The notes beneath the pieces were generated by a model. The model was not told where the DNA came from. It ran no database searches and was given only the letters and a program-made list of their open reading frames with translations. The position numbers were made by a program, and so were the translations under genes. From assembly GCF_014651035.1 (NCBI RefSeq), contig NZ_BMWC01000012.1, positions 186,001 through 250,000 on the forward strand: 64,000 nt of DNA, read 5' to 3'. Shown one piece after another: positions 26,228 through 34,511 of the stretch. How positions within the stretch are numbered: position 1 is the first letter of the stretch; the number at the start of each line of letters is the position of its first letter. The stretch is from Streptomyces lomondensis (lineage in GTDB: Bacteria > Actinomycetota > Actinomycetes > Streptomycetales > Streptomycetaceae).

Positions 26228-27520
26228 GTGGCATCCACGGTCACCTCGAAGAAGTCGAAGAACTCGACTGCTTCCGCCCGCCCGGGATACGGCCGGCTGC
26301 TGCGCACCCGCGGCGCCTGGACGTTCCTGCTCCCCGGTTTCGCCGCGCGCCAGCCGTTCGCGATGCTGACGATCTCCATCGTGCTGCTGGTGCAGCACAC
26401 CACCGGCTCCTACGGGGCGGCGGGCGCCGCCGCTGCCGTCACCGGCGTCTCCATGGCCCTCTTCGCGCCCTACAGCGGCCGCCTCGCCGACCGCTACGGA
26501 CAGCGGGCCGTGCTGATCCCGGGCGTGCTGCTGCACGGCCTGTCCGGGCTGACGCTGACGGCGCTGGCCCTCCTGGACGCCCCCTTGTGGGCTGTCTTCG
26601 CGGCAGCAGTCCCGACCGGTGCCTCGGTGCCGCAGATCGGGCCCATGGTGCGGGCCCGTTGGGCCGTCAAGCTCAAGGACTCGCCGCTCATGACCACCGC
26701 GGCGGCCTTCGAGTCCGTCACGGACGAACTGACCTTCGTGGTCGGACCGCTGCTGGCCACCGCCCTGTGCACGGCCGTCGACCCGGCCGCCGGCCTGGTG
26801 ACGGAGGCCTCGCTGACCCTGATCGGCGGCCTGCTGTTCGCCGCGCAGAAGAGCACCCAGCCCTCGGTCGCGGGCGGCGGGCACGCGCGCGTGGAGCACG
26901 CTTCCGCGCTGCGCGTCCCCGGAGTGCGCGTGCTGATGGTGACCTTCCTGGGCATCGGCACGGTCTTCGGCGGCATGCAGGTCTCCCTGGCCGCGTTCAC
27001 CGAGTCGATCGGCGAACCGGGCCTGAACGGCGTCCTGTACGGCGTCTTCGCCGCGGGCAACATGCTCTCCGGCCTCGTCTGCGGCGCGATCGCCTGGAAG
27101 ACGGCCCCGCAGCGGCGCCTGGTCATCGGCTACACCGCGCTGGCGCTCACCGCGTCGGGACTGTGGGCCGCCCACTCGGTCCTGGTCCTCGCCGGTCTCG
27201 GCCTCCTGGTCGGCATGTGCATCGCGCCGGCCCTGATCACCGGCTACACCCTGGTCGAGAGCCTGGTCCCGGCCGGTGCCCGCACGGAGGCCTTCACCTG
27301 GCTGACCGGCGCGGTGGCGCTGGGCCAGGCCGCGGCCGTCACGGTCGCCGGTCAGCTGGAGGACCGCTTCTGGGGCGGAGCCGGTTTCCTGGTGCCGATG
27401 GGCGGCACGGTGCTCGCCCTGGCGACCCTGCTGGCCCTGCGGTCCCGGCTGTCACCGAGGGCCCACGGCCGGACCGTCGCACGTGGCGTGGGTCACCGCG
27501 TCCCGGTGGCAGTGGACTGA
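26228..27520 (+). CDS. MFS transporter
   Basis: Encodes 430 residues from GTG 26228, preceded by GAAAGG. A basic, Ser/Lys-rich cytoplasmic lead (STVTSKKSKNSTASARPGYG) is followed by twelve predicted helices. The loop-2/3 MFS motif appears as SGRLADRYGQR near residue 90. Longer starts at 26105 would translate the structured leader and are unlikely. The class of cargo cannot be inferred. It is followed by fmdB about 70 bp downstream, which has its own regulatory region. Confidence 0.88.
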   Translation: MASTVTSKKSKNSTASARPGYGRLLRTRGAWTFLLPGFAARQPFAMLTISIVLLVQHTTGSYGAAGAAAAVTGVSMALFAPYSGRLADRYGQRAVLIPGVLLHGLSGLTLTALALLDAPLWAVFAAAVPTGASVPQIGPMVRARWAVKLKDSPLMTTAAAFESVTDELTFVVGPLLATALCTAVDPAAGLVTEASLTLIGGLLFAAQKSTQPSVAGGGHARVEHASALRVPGVRVLMVTFLGIGTVFGGMQVSLAAFTESIGEPGLNGVLYGVFAAGNMLSGLVCGAIAWKTAPQRRLVIGYTALALTASGLWAAHSVLVLAGLGLLVGMCIAPALITGYTLVESLVPAGARTEAFTWLTGAVALGQAAAVTVAGQLEDRFWGGAGFLVPMGGTVLALATLLALRSRLSPRAHGRTVARGVGHRVPVAVD

Positions 27521-27526
27521 GCGGCC

Positions 27527-27552
27527 GGAATACGTCACTATGGTTCGTCGTT
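27527..27552 (+). promoter_or_regulatory. SigR-type promoter upstream of fmdB
   Basis: GGAAT (27527-27531) and GTT (27550-27552) are separated by exactly 18 bp, matching the streptomycete SigR consensus GGAAT-N18/19-GTT. The -10 triplet overlaps the first bases of the CIRCE-like repeat. Confidence 0.55.
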
Positions 27553-27577
27553 AGCACTCATCGAGTGAGAGTGCCAG
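27551..27577. promoter_or_regulatory. CIRCE-like HrcA operator overlapping the fmdB ribosome site
   Basis: TTAGCACTC (27551-27559), nine bases, then GAGTGCCAG (27569-27577). The canonical CIRCE is TTAGCACTC-N9-GAGTGCTAA: the left arm is exact and the right arm matches 7 of 9. The repeat ends against the AGGAGG of fmdB, so a bound repressor or a hairpin would cover transcription or translation initiation. Confidence 0.7.
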
Positions 27578-27587
27578 GAGGAAGACA

Positions 27588-27905
27588 GTGCCCACCTACC
27601 AGTACCAGTGCACCGAGTGCGGCGAGGGCCTCGAGGCGGTGCAGAAGTTCACCGATGACGCCCTCACCGAGTGCCCCAGCTGCGAGGGCCGCCTGAAGAA
27701 GGTCTTCTCGGCGGTCGGCATTGTCTTCAAGGGCTCCGGCTTCTACCGGAACGACAGCCGCGGCTCCTCGTCGAGCAGCGCCCCGGCGTCGTCCTCGAAG
27801 TCGTCGAGCTCCTCGTCGTCCTCCGACTCCGGCTCGTCGAGTTCGTCGAGTTCGTCGTCGAGCGCGGGCAGCAGCTCCACGAGCACCAGCAGCACCGCCG
27901 CGTAA
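27588..27905 (+). CDS. fmdB: FmdB-family zinc-ribbon protein with Ser-rich tail
   Basis: Encodes 105 residues from GTG 27588 with a strong AGGAGG. The N-terminal 40 residues form the FmdB/CxxC zinc ribbon: PTYQYQCTECGEGLE with a second pair in ECPSCEGRLKKVF. After GSGFYRND the protein becomes an almost pure serine tail (residues about 60-105), presumably disordered. Despite the historical name (formamidase regulator), the function is unknown. The upstream region carries a SigR-like promoter and a CIRCE-like operator, suggesting thiol-stress and heat-shock control. The last 14 bp including the stop recur 17 bp downstream. Confidence 0.9.
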   Translation: MPTYQYQCTECGEGLEAVQKFTDDALTECPSCEGRLKKVFSAVGIVFKGSGFYRNDSRGSSSSSAPASSSKSSSSSSSSDSGSSSSSSSSSSAGSSSTSTSSTAA

Positions 27906-27937
27906 GCACCACCGCCGCGTAAGGCCTGATTCTTACG

Positions 27938-27968
27938 GGACCCTGTCGCCCTTCCGGCGACGGGGTCC
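27938..27968 (+). terminator. hairpin terminator after fmdB
   Basis: A 13-bp stem with one G-T pair (GGACCCTGTCGCC, 27938-27950, against 27956-27968) and loop CTTCC. Confidence 0.8.
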
Positions 27969-28000
27969 TCGGCGTTTCCGCGTGCGGTTAGGGTGCGGAC

Positions 28001-28915
28001 ATGGCGAACAAGGCGAACGTGGTGCACACGGGTGGCGGGGCGAGCACCGGCGGCGGGGCGAGCACCGGCGGCGGGCCGGACGTGGGTCGCGCCGGGATCG
28101 GCGTCATCGGCGGCTCGGGGTTCTACTCCTTCCTCGACGACGTGACCGAGGTCCAGGTCGACACCCCGTACGGACCGCCCAGCGACTCCCTCTTCCTCGG
28201 CGAGGTCGCCGGCCGGCGGGTCGCCTTCCTACCGCGGCACGGACGGGGCCACCACCTGCCGCCACACCGGATCAACTACCGGGCCAACCTGTGGGCCCTG
28301 CGGTCGGTCGGCGTACGCCAGGTGCTCGCCCCGTGCGCCGTGGGCGGCCTGCGTCCCGAGTACGGGCCGGGCACGCTGCTGGTGCCGGACCAGCTGGTCG
28401 ACCGCGCGAAGTCCCGGGCCGGCACCTACTTCGACGGGCATCCGCTGCCCGACGGCTCCGTGCCGAACGTGGTGCACGTGTCGCTGGCCGACCCCTACTG
28501 CCCCGCAGGGCGGGCCGTCGCGTTGAAGGCGGCGCGCGGCCGGGACTGGGAGCCGGTGGACGGCGGCACGCTGGTCGTGGTCGAGGGGCCGCGCTTCTCC
28601 ACCCGTGCCGAATCGTTGTGGCACCAGGCGCAGGGCTGGTCGGTGGTGGGCATGACCGGCCACCCCGAGGCGGCGCTCGCCCGTGAGCTGGAGCTCTGCT
28701 ACACCTCCCTGACCCTGGTCACCGACCTCGACGCGGGGGCCGAGACCGGGGAGGGCGTCTCGCACGACGAGGTGCTGCGGGTGTTCGCGGCGAACGTGGA
28801 CCGCTTGCGGGGGGTGCTGTTCGACGCGGTGGCCGGGCTGCCGGAGGAGGACGAGCGGGGCTGTCTGTGCGTGAACGCGCTGGGTGGGATGGATCCGGGG
28901 TTCGCGCTGCCGTAG
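28001..28915 (+). CDS. MTAP-family purine-nucleoside / S-methyl-5'-thioadenosine phosphorylase
   Basis: Encodes 304 residues. A low-complexity lead made of GGGAST repeats (residues about 8-26) precedes the enzyme proper. The phosphate-binding motif is GVIGGSGFYSFLDD, followed by RHGRGHHLPPHRINYRAN (the MTAP/PNP substrate region), and VGMTGHPEAALARELELCY near 225, the conserved C-terminal purine-binding segment. It cleaves methylthioadenosine or a purine nucleoside with phosphate. ATG start at 28001. Methionine salvage is the likely context, but PNP activity cannot be excluded. Confidence 0.9.
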   Translation: MANKANVVHTGGGASTGGGASTGGGPDVGRAGIGVIGGSGFYSFLDDVTEVQVDTPYGPPSDSLFLGEVAGRRVAFLPRHGRGHHLPPHRINYRANLWALRSVGVRQVLAPCAVGGLRPEYGPGTLLVPDQLVDRAKSRAGTYFDGHPLPDGSVPNVVHVSLADPYCPAGRAVALKAARGRDWEPVDGGTLVVVEGPRFSTRAESLWHQAQGWSVVGMTGHPEAALARELELCYTSLTLVTDLDAGAETGEGVSHDEVLRVFAANVDRLRGVLFDAVAGLPEEDERGCLCVNALGGMDPGFALP

Positions 28916-28987
28916 GCCGGGGTGGGGTGCGGCGGGGGAGGCTGCCCTTTGGGTGAGGGAGCGGAAGTCGTCGTTCGGGTGAGGGAG

Positions 28988-29019
28988 TTGTCCACAGGCC
29001 GGCGGTACGTCCACAGGCC
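28988..29019 (+). promoter_or_regulatory. two DnaA-box-like sequences
   Basis: TTGTCCACA (28988-28996) equals the preferred Streptomyces DnaA box; a second ACGTCCACA follows. Both lie in an 11-bp direct repeat GTCCACAGGCC at 28990-29000 and 29009-29019, in the gap between the phosphorylase and SAF-domain genes. Confidence 0.4.
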
Positions 29020-29078
29020 TGAGCGGGCGGGGCGGCGAAGCCTCATCGTGGGGAGCGCAAGCCGGTCCCTCGTCGCAG

Positions 29079-29729
29079 GTGGTGGTCTCCGTGTCTCTCG
29101 CCCGGTCTTCGTCTCTCGCCCGGTCTTCGTCTGTCACCCGGTCTTCGTCTGTCACCCGGTCTTCGGTCGTGCCTTCCTCTCCCTCGTGGTCCGTTGCCGC
29201 GTGTCCGCCCGGGGCCGAGGTCCCCGCGACGCGCGAGGTGCCGCGGTTCGATCCGGTACGGGTTCGCGGCCGGGCGGGCCGGCTCGTGCGGCACCGGCGC
29301 AGGGCCCTGGCCGTCGGGCTCGCGGTCACCGCGACCGCCCTCGTGGCGGCGGGGCCGCGTGACGCCGAGGGCGCCCGTGGGCATCCCCGGTCCGGACCTC
29401 CCGCGCACACGGCCTCGGTGCCCGGGGAGCAGCCCGCGCCCCCACGCCGTGCCCTGGGAGCGGTGACGGCTCCCGTCCGGATCGCCGACGCGGCCACCGT
29501 ACGGCTGCTGCGGCCCGGCGACCGGGTCGACGTCATCGCCGCCGAGGAGACGGTGACGGGCGGCGACGCCCGAGTCGTCGCGCGCGGAGCCAGAGTGACG
29601 AAGGTGCCGGAGCCCTTGGAGGGCGCTTCGGACGGTGGCGCGCTGGTCGTGCTCTCCGTGCCGCGCGCCACCGCCGCCCGGCTGGCCGGCGCGAGTGCCA
29701 CGGCGCGGCTGGCGGTGACGTTGTGGTGA
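29079..29729 (+). CDS. SAF-domain protein (CpaB/RcpC-like), start uncertain
   Basis: The product has a basic region FDPVRVRGRAGRLVRHRRR, one hydrophobic helix (ALAVGLAVTATALVAAG), a Pro/Ala-rich linker, and a C-terminal SAF-like beta-clip domain (PVRIADAATVRLLRPGDRVDVIAA to the end). This order is that of RcpC/CpaB-type pilus-assembly proteins and relatives. The first about 45 codons from GTG 29079 span a 4 x 18-bp minisatellite coding for (SLARSS/SVTRSS), so the genuine start may lie further downstream near EVPRFDPVRV. Function in Streptomyces is unknown. Confidence 0.65.
   Translation: MVVSVSLARSSSLARSSSVTRSSSVTRSSVVPSSPSWSVAACPPGAEVPATREVPRFDPVRVRGRAGRLVRHRRRALAVGLAVTATALVAAGPRDAEGARGHPRSGPPAHTASVPGEQPAPPRRALGAVTAPVRIADAATVRLLRPGDRVDVIAAEETVTGGDARVVARGARVTKVPEPLEGASDGGALVVLSVPRATAARLAGASATARLAVTLW
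29095..29166. repeat. 4 x 18-bp tandem repeat
   Basis: Units begin at 29095, 29113, 29131 and 29149. All end CCCGGTCTTCG; the first two start CTCTCG and the last two CTGTCA. In the SAF frame each unit is six codons. Confidence 0.9.
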
Positions 29730-29864
29730 GGGGCACGGTGGCGCGGGCCGCGGCCCCCTCAAGGCTCTCGTTCGAGGGACCCAGGTCCTCCGTTCGGCCC
29801 CACGGTGACGTAGGTTGCGGAGCGTTTTGTTCCACAAGCTGCGCGTGCGAGGAGAGACCCCGAG

Positions 29865-30323
29865 GTGAGCGAGAAGAAGGAACCGAGCGTCTGGGACGGC
29901 TTCAAGGCCTTCCTGATGCGCGGGAACGTCGTCGATCTGGCGGTGGCGGTGGTGATCGGCGCCGCCTTCACCAACATCGTCAACGCCGTGGTGAAGGGGA
30001 TCATCAACCCGGTCGTCGGGGCCATCGGCACCAAGAACCTCGACCACTACAGCTCGTGCCTCAGCTCGACCTGCGAGGGCGATCAGGGCATCCAGATCCT
30101 GTGGGGCTCCGTCCTCGGCGCCACGCTGAGCTTCGTGATCACCGCGGCGGTCGTCTACTTCCTGATGGTCCTGCCCATGGCGAAGTACCTGGCCCGCCAG
30201 GAGGCCCGTCGGAAGGCCAAGGAGGGCACGCAGGAGGTCATCGAGGTGACCGAGCTGGAGGTGCTCAAGGAGATCCGGGACGCGCTGGTCGCCCAGCGCG
30301 GTTCGGGGCACGACCGGTCGTAG
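29865..30323 (+). CDS. mscL: large-conductance mechanosensitive channel
   Basis: Encodes 152 residues. The N-terminal amphipathic helix and first membrane helix are recognisable in FKAFLMRGNVVDLAVAVVIG, followed by NIVNAVVKGIINPVVGAIG. The second helix is VITAAVVYFLMVLPMAKYL, and the cytoplasmic bundle is charged (EVTELEVLKEIRDAL). MscL pentamers release solutes on hypo-osmotic shock. The periplasmic loop contains two cysteines (SSCLSSTCEGDQG), unusual for the family and potentially a disulfide. GTG start after GAGGAGAG. Confidence 0.95.
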   Translation: MSEKKEPSVWDGFKAFLMRGNVVDLAVAVVIGAAFTNIVNAVVKGIINPVVGAIGTKNLDHYSSCLSSTCEGDQGIQILWGSVLGATLSFVITAAVVYFLMVLPMAKYLARQEARRKAKEGTQEVIEVTELEVLKEIRDALVAQRGSGHDRS

Positions 30324-30348
30324 CGCTGCGGGCGGCCGCCCGGCTGCT

Positions 30349-30528
30349 TCACAGGTGGTGGGGCGGCTTCTCGTCGAGGAAGCGCCGGAGGTCGGCCGCC
30401 CCGCCGCCGGAGTCGGTGCGCTCGCCCCAGCCCCGGTCGGTGTCGTCGGAGGACTGCTGGTCGAGCGGGTCGTCGAAGACCAGCGCGGGCTTCGGTTCGC
30501 GCGGCTCGGAATCGGGGGCGGTGCTCAT
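30349..30528 (-). CDS. conserved microprotein (59 aa)
   Basis: A 60-codon frame with ATG at 30528 and TGA at 30349. The product is acidic and soluble: it begins MSTAPDSEPREPKPALVFDD, continues PLDQQSSDDTDRGWGE, and ends ADLRRFLDEKPPHHL. The composition (Asp-rich, one Trp, conserved-looking LRRFLDEKPPHHL tail) and strong GC3 bias argue for a real gene. It is convergent with mscL and divergent from the LtrA-like gene. No function is assigned. Confidence 0.65.
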   Translation of the reverse strand: MSTAPDSEPREPKPALVFDDPLDQQSSDDTDRGWGERTDSGGGAADLRRFLDEKPPHHL

Positions 30529-30584
30529 GCGTCCAGGGTACGGTCGCGGAGAAAAACCCCGCGCCTTCTGTTGTGCTGGGAATC

Positions 30585-31814
30585 ATGACCTCCAGCACCC
30601 CTCCCCCGCCCGCCCCCTCCGGCGCACCCGGCAGCCGGGGCCCCCTGCGCAGGCTCAGGGCCCGCGGCCGCGACGAGGCGCACCGGGCGGCCTCGCCGCT
30701 GGAGCTCTTCTTCGACCTCTGCTTCGTCGTGGCCGTCGCCCAGGCGGGCGTCCAGCTGGTGCACTCCGTGGCCGAGGGGCACGCGGGCGAGGGGATCCTC
30801 GACTACGCGATGGTGTTCTTCGCCCTGTGGTGGGCGTGGATGAACTTCACGTGGTTCGCCTCGGCGTACGACAACGACGACGTCCTCTACCGGGTCGTCA
30901 CGCTGGTGCAGATCGCCGGTGTGCTGGTCCTCGCGGCGGGGGTCTCGCGGGCGTTCGAGGAGCACGAGTTCCTGCTGGTCTGGCTGGGCTACCTGATCAT
31001 GCGGCTCGCCCTGGCGTCCCAGTGGCTGCGGGCGGCCCGGGCCGGCGAGGGCCCGGAGCGCAGGACGGCCCTGCGCTACGCCGGGGGTGTGCTGCTGTGC
31101 CAGATCGGCTGGCTGGGGCTGCTGTTCCTGCCCGAGGGGGCCCGGCCCTGGTGGTTCCTGGTGATGGCGCTGCTGGAGATGTGCGTGCCGCCGTTCGCCG
31201 AGAGGGGGTACACCACGGCCTGGCATCCGCGCCATATCGCGGAGCGGTACGGCCTGTTCACCATCATCGTGCTCGGCGAGACGATCGCGGCGGCCACGAT
31301 CGCGGTGAAGTCGGGCGTCGACGAGAACGACGCGCTGGGCGAGCTCCTCCCGATCGCGGCGGGCGGTCTGCTGGTCATCTTCGCCGCGTGGTGGGTCTAC
31401 TTCGTGGTGCCCATCCACGGCCATCTGCGGTCCAACCGGCAGGCGTTTTTGTGGGGCTACGGGCACTACCTGGTCTTCGCCTCGGCGGCCGCGATCGGGG
31501 CCGGACTGGAGGTGGCGGTGGAGCAGACGGTCGGCAAGGCGCACATCTCGACGCTGTCAGCGTCGGCCGCCGTGACCCTGCCGACGGCCCTCTACCTGCT
31601 GACGCTGTGGGCCCTGCACTCACGCCACTTCAAGGCGGGCTTCACCCAGCAGCTGGTGCTGCCGACGACGGCCCTGCTGGTGATCTGCTGCACGTTCCTG
31701 GAGGACTGGGCGGTGTTCGCGGCGGGTGTGGTCTGCGCGCTGTCGGTGGCGGCGGGCGAGACGCTGGCCGTGCGCAGGACCGCGCGGGAGAGCGGGCAGG
31801 CGACGCCGGCCTGA
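30585..31814 (+). CDS. LtrA-like (low temperature requirement) membrane protein
   Basis: Encodes 409 residues from ATG 30585; a GTG at 30573 would add four residues. The family signature is near the start: ASPLELFFDLCFVVAVAQAG (about residues 36-55), followed by ALWWAWMNFTWFASAYDNDD. A second conserved segment is HIAERYGLFTIIVLGETIAA near residue 215. About twelve membrane helices are predicted. Listeria LtrA is linked to growth at low temperature, but the biochemical role is unknown. Confidence 0.88.
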   Translation: MTSSTPPPPAPSGAPGSRGPLRRLRARGRDEAHRAASPLELFFDLCFVVAVAQAGVQLVHSVAEGHAGEGILDYAMVFFALWWAWMNFTWFASAYDNDDVLYRVVTLVQIAGVLVLAAGVSRAFEEHEFLLVWLGYLIMRLALASQWLRAARAGEGPERRTALRYAGGVLLCQIGWLGLLFLPEGARPWWFLVMALLEMCVPPFAERGYTTAWHPRHIAERYGLFTIIVLGETIAAATIAVKSGVDENDALGELLPIAAGGLLVIFAAWWVYFVVPIHGHLRSNRQAFLWGYGHYLVFASAAAIGAGLEVAVEQTVGKAHISTLSASAAVTLPTALYLLTLWALHSRHFKAGFTQQLVLPTTALLVICCTFLEDWAVFAAGVVCALSVAAGETLAVRRTARESGQATPA

Positions 31815-31896
31815 GGGGCACCGCGCCGACGGGGCCGACGGCGCCGAACGGCTCGGTACGCCCGCGGGCGCCGGTGACTGGACGAGACTGTGCGCC

Positions 31897-32937
31897 ATGA
31901 CAGTTGAGGCTCTGGTTGACGCTCTGACGGATGTCTCCGGGCTGCGCGTGGGGCACGCCACCCGCGCCGGCGACGGCTGGCTCACCGGCACCACGGTCGT
32001 GCTCGCCCCGGAGGGCGGCGCCGTGGCCGCCGTGGACGTGCGCGGCGGCGGTCCCGGCACGAAGGAGACGGACGCGCTCGATCCGCGCAACGTGGTGCGG
32101 AAGGTCGAGGCGGTGGTGCTGACCGGCGGCAGCGCGTACGGGCTGGACGCGGCGTCGGGGGTGATGGCCTGGCTGGAGGAACGCGGGCGCGGGATCCGCG
32201 TCGGGGCGGACCCGGCGCACGTGGTGCCGGTGGTGCCCGCCGCCTGTGTCTTCGACCTGGGGCGGGGCGGCGACTTCCGGGCCCGGCCGGACGCGGCCAC
32301 CGGCCGTGCCGCCGTCGAGGCCGCCGCGGCGAGCGAGGCCGGCGCGCCGGTGCCCCAGGGGTGCGTGGGCGCGGGTACGGGCGCGGTGGTCGGGGTGGTG
32401 AAGGGCGGCGTCGGCAGCGCGAGCACCGTGCTCGGCTCGGGGGTCACGGTGGCGGCGCTGGTGGTGGCCAACGCGGCGGGGTCGGTGCTGGATCCGGAGA
32501 CGGGGGTGCTGTACGGGGAGTTGTTCCAGGGGCGGGTGGAGTACCCGGAGGCGCGGGTCCACGAGGCGGCGCGGCGGCGCCTGGCCGAGACGGCCGCGCG
32601 GAGTGCTCCTCCCCCGCTCAACACCACGCTCGCGGTGGTCGCCACGGACGCGGACCTGTCGAAGGCGCAGGCGCAGAAGCTGGCCGGTACGGCGCACGAC
32701 GGCATCGCCCGGGCGGTGCGGCCGGTGCACCTCCTCAACGACGGGGACACGGTGTTCGCGCTGGCGACGGGAGACCGCGCCCTGGACGCCGCGAACCCGC
32801 TCGCCCTCAACGAGGTCCTCGCGGCGGGCGCGGACGTCGTGACCCGGGCGATCGTGCGGGCGGTGCGCGCCGCCGGGTCGGTCGACGGCCCGGGCGGGGC
32901 GTGGCCGTCGTACGGGGAGTTGTACGCCGGCCGCTGA
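31897..32937 (+). CDS. P1-family (DmpA/NylC-like) Ntn peptidase
   Basis: Encodes 346 residues from ATG 31897. Family motifs: LTDVSGLRVGHATRAGDGWL at the N-terminus, VEAVVLTGGSAYGLDAASGV near 75-94, and GCVGAGTGAVVG near 155. The segment NTTLAVVATDADLSKAQAQK marks the self-processing point; Thr243 in Asn-Thr-Thr would be the nucleophile after cleavage. Relatives include beta-aminopeptidase DmpA and 6-aminohexanoate oligomer hydrolase NylC. The physiological substrate is unknown. Confidence 0.88.
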   Translation: MTVEALVDALTDVSGLRVGHATRAGDGWLTGTTVVLAPEGGAVAAVDVRGGGPGTKETDALDPRNVVRKVEAVVLTGGSAYGLDAASGVMAWLEERGRGIRVGADPAHVVPVVPAACVFDLGRGGDFRARPDAATGRAAVEAAAASEAGAPVPQGCVGAGTGAVVGVVKGGVGSASTVLGSGVTVAALVVANAAGSVLDPETGVLYGELFQGRVEYPEARVHEAARRRLAETAARSAPPPLNTTLAVVATDADLSKAQAQKLAGTAHDGIARAVRPVHLLNDGDTVFALATGDRALDAANPLALNEVLAAGADVVTRAIVRAVRAAGSVDGPGGAWPSYGELYAGR

Positions 32938-33113
32938 ACTGCCCTGCGGCGCACAGCGGATCCACCGCGGATCCACAGCGGAACCGGACTTTGTCGCGGT
33001 TCTGTCACGTGACGGCGTTCACCGCGCACGGGCGGAACCCGACCGGCTGCCCCGCCCCTCTTCCCTCACGTACTGGAGCGGATCACGCACATCACACGAA
33101 CTGGGAGCAGCCC

Positions 33114-34331
33114 GTGACAACGCCGGACATTGCAGCGCGGCGCACACTGGGGGCCTGTGCCGCCCTGATGGTCGGCGCCCTGACGCTCACCGCCTGCGGT
33201 GGCAGCGCCAACGCCAAGGACGACGAGAAGGGCGGCAAGGACGCCACCAAGACGTCCGTGGCGAAGATCGCCATCTCGGCGAAGGACGGTTCGACCGGCG
33301 CCTCCATCAACACGACCGGCGTGAAGGTCAGCGACGGAAAGCTGACCGACGTGAAGATGACGGTGGCGGGCAGCGGGCAGGCCGTGCCGGGCTCGGTCTC
33401 CGCGGACGGCAAGGCGTGGAAGCCGAAGGAGCAGCTGGAGCGCGGCACCAAGTACCAGATATCGGCGACCGCGAAGGACGCGGACGGCCGGACGGCGGCG
33501 GCCAACTCGATCTTCACCACGGTGTCCTCGGCGAACAGCTTCATCGGCACGTACACGCCGGACAACGGCACCACGGTCGGCGTGGGCATGCCGGTGTCGT
33601 TCACCTTCGACAAGGCCATCACCGACCGGAAGGCCGTGCAGTCGCACATCACGGTCAGCTCCAGCAGCGGGCAGAAGGTGGTCGGGCACTGGTTCAACGG
33701 GCAGCGGCTCGACTTCCGGCCCCAGGAGTACTGGAAGGCAGGCTCCAAGGTCACGATGAAGATCGACCTGGACGGGGTCGAGGGCGCGAACGGCGTCTAC
33801 GGCGTGCAGAAGAAGACGGTCACCTTCACCGTCGGGCGTGCGCAGGTCTCCACGGTCGACGCCAGGACCCAGACCATGACGGTCGTGCGGGACGGCAGGA
33901 CCGTCAAGACGATCCCGATCTCGGCGGGCAGCCCGCAGCACACCACGTACAACGGGCAGATGGTGATCTCGGAGAAGTTCGTCCAGACGCGGATGAACAG
34001 CCAGACGGTCGGACTGGGCGGCGAGTACGACATCCCGGACGTGCCGCACGCGATGCGCCTGACGACGTCCGGCACGTTCATCCACGGCAACTACTGGTAC
34101 AACAAGGGCAATCCGCCCTTCGGCCGCCAGGGCACCAGCCACGGCTGCGTCGGCCTCGCGGACGTCCAGGGCGCGGGAGGCAACACGCCCGCCAAGTGGT
34201 TCTACGACAACTCCCTCATCGGGGACGTGGTGATCGTGAAGAACTCCCCCGACACGACGGTGGCGCCGGACAACGGGCTCAACGGCTGGAACATGCCGTG
34301 GAGCCAGTGGGTCGCGGGCAGCTCGTCCTGA
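33114..34331 (+). CDS. L,D-transpeptidase lipoprotein
   Basis: Encodes 405 residues from GTG 33114 with GGGAG upstream. A lipobox (ALTLTAC, lipidated Cys28) makes it an exported lipoprotein. Two Ig-like domains follow (about 50-150 and 150-255), then the YkuD catalytic domain with HGNYWYNKGNPPF and the active-site motif SHGCVGL, nucleophile Cys345. Such Ldt enzymes form 3-3 peptidoglycan cross-links. The architecture matches mycobacterial LdtMt2-type enzymes. A C-terminal aromatic tail (NGWNMPWSQWV) is also typical. Confidence 0.94.
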   Translation: MTTPDIAARRTLGACAALMVGALTLTACGGSANAKDDEKGGKDATKTSVAKIAISAKDGSTGASINTTGVKVSDGKLTDVKMTVAGSGQAVPGSVSADGKAWKPKEQLERGTKYQISATAKDADGRTAAANSIFTTVSSANSFIGTYTPDNGTTVGVGMPVSFTFDKAITDRKAVQSHITVSSSSGQKVVGHWFNGQRLDFRPQEYWKAGSKVTMKIDLDGVEGANGVYGVQKKTVTFTVGRAQVSTVDARTQTMTVVRDGRTVKTIPISAGSPQHTTYNGQMVISEKFVQTRMNSQTVGLGGEYDIPDVPHAMRLTTSGTFIHGNYWYNKGNPPFGRQGTSHGCVGLADVQGAGGNTPAKWFYDNSLIGDVVIVKNSPDTTVAPDNGLNGWNMPWSQWVAGSSS

Positions 34332-34375
34332 TCGACTTCAAGTACGACCCCAACTGGGGTTTCTGACGGATCGGC

Positions 34376-34406
34376 CGGGCCGCGCGGGAACATTTCGCGC
34401 GGCCCG
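34376..34406 (+). terminator. hairpin terminator
   Basis: An 11-bp stem CGGGCCGCGCG (34376-34386) pairs with 34396-34406 and is followed by CGCGTTTTCCC, downstream of the L,D-transpeptidase gene. Confidence 0.8.
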
Positions 34407-34511
34407 CGCGTTTTCCCGGACGTACGTTTTCTCGGTTCCCGGACATGATGTCCGACCGAGGGGCTACGGTATGCACCCACAAGGTGACATGCAGCAACGC
34501 CGGGAGAAACC

